NCBI GenBank assembly: GCA_900239685.1
Contig: OENT01000828.1
Coordinates: 2,054 to 66,053, forward strand
Origin: Rotaria macrura
Taxonomy: Eukaryota > Rotifera > Eurotatoria > Philodinida > Philodinidae
DNA: 64,000 nt
Direction: 5' to 3'
Below the pieces are notes generated by a model that saw only the letters and a program-made list of their open reading frames with translations, made no database searches and was not told where the DNA came from. A program made the translations under genes and the position numbers. Shown here piece after piece: positions 61,795-64,000 of the stretch. Each line of letters opens with the position of its first letter. The stretch's first letter is position 1.

Positions 61795-63770
61795 CAGTTC
61801 TCTTCCATTTCAACTATGACAATATATGCGTATAATATCTTAAGAGTGATGGTGATCTCACAGAGATAGATGCAAAAATCTATACGACACGCTTCAATTG
61901 TTTCTTGGATAGTCATCGTCAGGTACATAGCAATGAAATATATACGGCATAGAATTCAAAATTTTCAATTCCGAAGAAATTCGTTTGAGTGGGAATTGTT
62001 ATTAGTAGACGGCAATCAAAAATGGTGGATGATAGTACTTATCTAATAAAATACAGCTAATGCATCACTGTAGGAGAGATTGTATTTAGAGAACATGCTT
62101 TGTGTAATTACATTGTAATTGAGTACTTACTTATCAGAGCGAAAATGTGCAAATGATTAATTGAGAGATTGATAACATGTCAGCGGGGTTCAAAAGCTAA
62201 TCCTCATTCTGTCAATGGGGTCGTGTGTGGTTTCTCGTGATGGTTTCGTGTGAATGAAAACATTTTCTAGGCTAGAATTGCTGTTGGCGGTTCATCGAAC
62301 TGCAACGTTATGAATTGGCAACACAGAATTTGCATCATGTATGTGACACCATTAGTAGAAATATGCGGATAAATGACTTAGATGTTGACCGATGGAAAAA
62401 ATATCAACCTATATCTCTTTGATACAAATCAATCTGTTAATCTCAAGCTTTTCTTTTCAGTAATCAGCGTTGTCGAATTTCAATACAAGATATGCAATGG
62501 ATGTGCTTGAACTGAATTAATTAAAAGAAATGTAGGGTTTGATTTCGCCAATGTGTTTTGCATATTTAGTTGATAATAATGAAACAATCATCAGGACTCT
62601 GCATTGCTATATAACTACACAGTAGAAACCTTGGATGTAGGAAAAATTTTAAACTAGAATAATAAAAACGAAAATAAACTACTTTAGAAAAAATCATAAG
62701 GAACATTTTTACAAAGAATCAATATTAACTACTTCACAAAAAATCAACTTCCGGGTTTATTGTTTTCTAATTTCAATTTTGATTGCTTTCTTAGTAGGAA
62801 TAAACGAAATGATATCCATGTTAGTTATTGTTTCAATTAGTAATGAGAACACCTTCTCGAATGAAACAATACCACTGATTCTACAGCACAATAGAGTTGA
62901 CAATGTTTCTTACCCACTTAAATTTTCCGATCGTGACTTTCCAGATTCGTTCAGTTTTGCTCGAACGATTAATAGTTCTAGGATGCTCGGCTTATTCTCG
63001 TCACGTCAAACAATCATAATGCATAGAATGTGAAGACAAAACAATCAAGTCCGTCGCAGTAAACAAGAACGATCGAGATTTGATTGAGTTGAGAGAATTC
63101 TTTTCTATTAAAATTGACAAGAATTTACTGAAGATAAGTACGATCTTCAGTTGTTCACAAGTCGATAACTTGAAGGAATAATTCCTAATGATTCTGTTCT
63201 GGCTGGATTAATAACAAGTCTTCAATTGTTCATTTTCGTGATTCGATTTAATTGCTCAATTAAAAAAAAGTTGCATTATGTCGGATTCTGAAAAGACAAT
63301 ACATGAAAGTACATGCAAGTCTTTCCGTAGTAGTCGTGCATTTTGACTTTGTTTAAGAAACTTAACTGATGAAAACAACAACTAGAATTTTAAAGTTATA
63401 AAAGAGTTATTTTCCAGCTGATTTTGTTTCATCCCACTCAAAACAGCAACACATGAATACACTACCGAGATATTTTAGGATCACTGAAAATTTTCTAGAT
63501 TCGACTTTTAAAGAATTTCAGCGATCATCATTTCGAATTAACACTATATACCTTTGTAAGATTATATTTATTAACCTAGTGTAACGATAAAAACATCCCT
63601 TTAGGAAAGGTAAGATTTTCGGTTTTCGTATTACAACACTGTGTAGCTTTGGTAAGGACGTACAAGATAATATAAGTTATCAAAAAAAAGATAATAGAAC
63701 AACAAAAAAACCATACGCACCAAGTTGTTTTTTTTTCTTCTCACATATCTTCGAGCAAAGTTTTGAAAAA
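61795..63770. other. Intergenic, one doubtful open frame
   Basis: Spacer between two plus-strand genes. A frame at 62779-63033 starts with a hydrophobic run (IAFLVGINEMISMLVIVSI) and could be an unrecognised first exon. No family was seen. Confidence 0.35.
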
Positions 63771-63972
63771 ATGCATCAACATAGTTCATTTATAACTATT
63801 TTTAATATTGCGACTATACTATTGTTGATTGTCATTGCAAGTCAATCGACTCCATTGGATGATTATGTTCATGCTGAAGATCCTCATTTTGGCTGGACCC
63901 TTATAAAAACATATGATGAACCAGATTACAAACTCTATATTCTTAATTTTACGTCACAAAAATGGTACGATG
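63771..63972 (+). CDS. AprA / PhoPQ-activated-family secreted protein, first exon only
   Basis: ATG 63771 opens MHQHSSFITIFNIATILLLI, a signal peptide ending about VIASQS. It is followed by TPLDDYVHAEDPHFGWTLIK and YILNFTSQKWYD, the N-terminal signature of the PhoPQ-activated pathogenicity-related/AprA family. In Dictyostelium AprA is a secreted repressor of proliferation. The family has an alpha/beta-hydrolase-like fold. A GTAAGT donor after 63972 marks intron 1, and the rest lies beyond the window. The family is known from bacteria, amoebae and some animals including rotifers. No defect is visible in this exon. Confidence 0.75.
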
Positions 63973-64000
63973 GTAAGTTTAGTAATGGTTCGGAAACGGA

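Noticed and set aside
1-64000. CRISPR array, bacterial operon or prophage
   Set aside because: No regularly spaced direct repeats were seen; introns, animal domain architectures and low gene density indicate eukaryotic DNA.

Overview
The window looks like nuclear DNA of a bdelloid rotifer. The evidence is animal-type intron-split genes with mostly 50-90 bp GT-AG introns, AT-rich intergenic DNA, an LDLR-A/EGF/7TM receptor and a VWA-Vint protein of the sort expanded in rotifers, a FLYWCH/MULE relic, and several enzymes whose nearest relatives, as far as I recognise them, are bacterial (GH71/99-like glycosidase, CocE/NonD hydrolase, class 1 isoprenoid enzyme). Many dispersed hairpins have arms resembling TGTGGG, which I recall as the bdelloid telomeric repeat. 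The species cannot be named from sequence alone.

Layout, left to right. 0.9-2.9 kb (-): broken GH71/99-like glycosidase. 5.4-6.3 kb (-): decayed LINE reverse transcriptase. 7.0-7.6 kb (-): intact dual-specificity phosphatase. 8.6-9.9 kb (-): LURP-one-related (LOR) protein, two exons. 12.5-18.9 kb (+): broken LDLR-A/EGF 7TM receptor. 20.5-21.4 kb: two inverted-repeat elements. 22.8-24.6 kb (+): CocE/NonD hydrolase with two in-frame stops. 25.1-25.3 kb (-): orphan C-terminal fragment. 27.0-29.8 kb (-): two tandem Rab1-like GTPase genes sharing a near-identical 262-bp tract. 31.9-32.8 kb (-): FLYWCH/MULE relic. 34.1-34.9 kb: inverted-repeat element rich in AAGATCTTG. 39.5-40.3 kb (+): RING-CH (MARCH) ligase. 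41.1-41.9 kb: inverted-repeat element with arms of about 145 bp. 42.9-46.4 kb (+): VWA-Vint protein with a piggyBac-type element in intron 1. 51.0-52.0 kb (+): broken rhodopsin-like receptor. 54.8-55.3 kb (+): orphan gene. 60.1-61.8 kb (+): intact class 1 isoprenoid enzyme. From 63.8 kb (+): first exon of an AprA/PhoPQ-activated-family protein, cut by the window edge.

No operon-like co-function is visible. The genes are independent: signalling (receptors, phosphatase, Rabs), ubiquitin ligation, and apparently acquired metabolism. Three window-wide patterns stand out. (1) About 20 dispersed imperfect hairpins, G-rich arm first and C-rich arm second, lie outside recognised coding exons. (2) Accessory genes carry in-frame stops and lost key residues, many explicable as G:C to A:T transitions. 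(3) At least seven single-base frameshifts sit in or next to short homopolymers, which points at least partly to consensus error. Four genes (phosphatase, LOR, VWA-Vint, isoprenoid enzyme) read cleanly from end to end.
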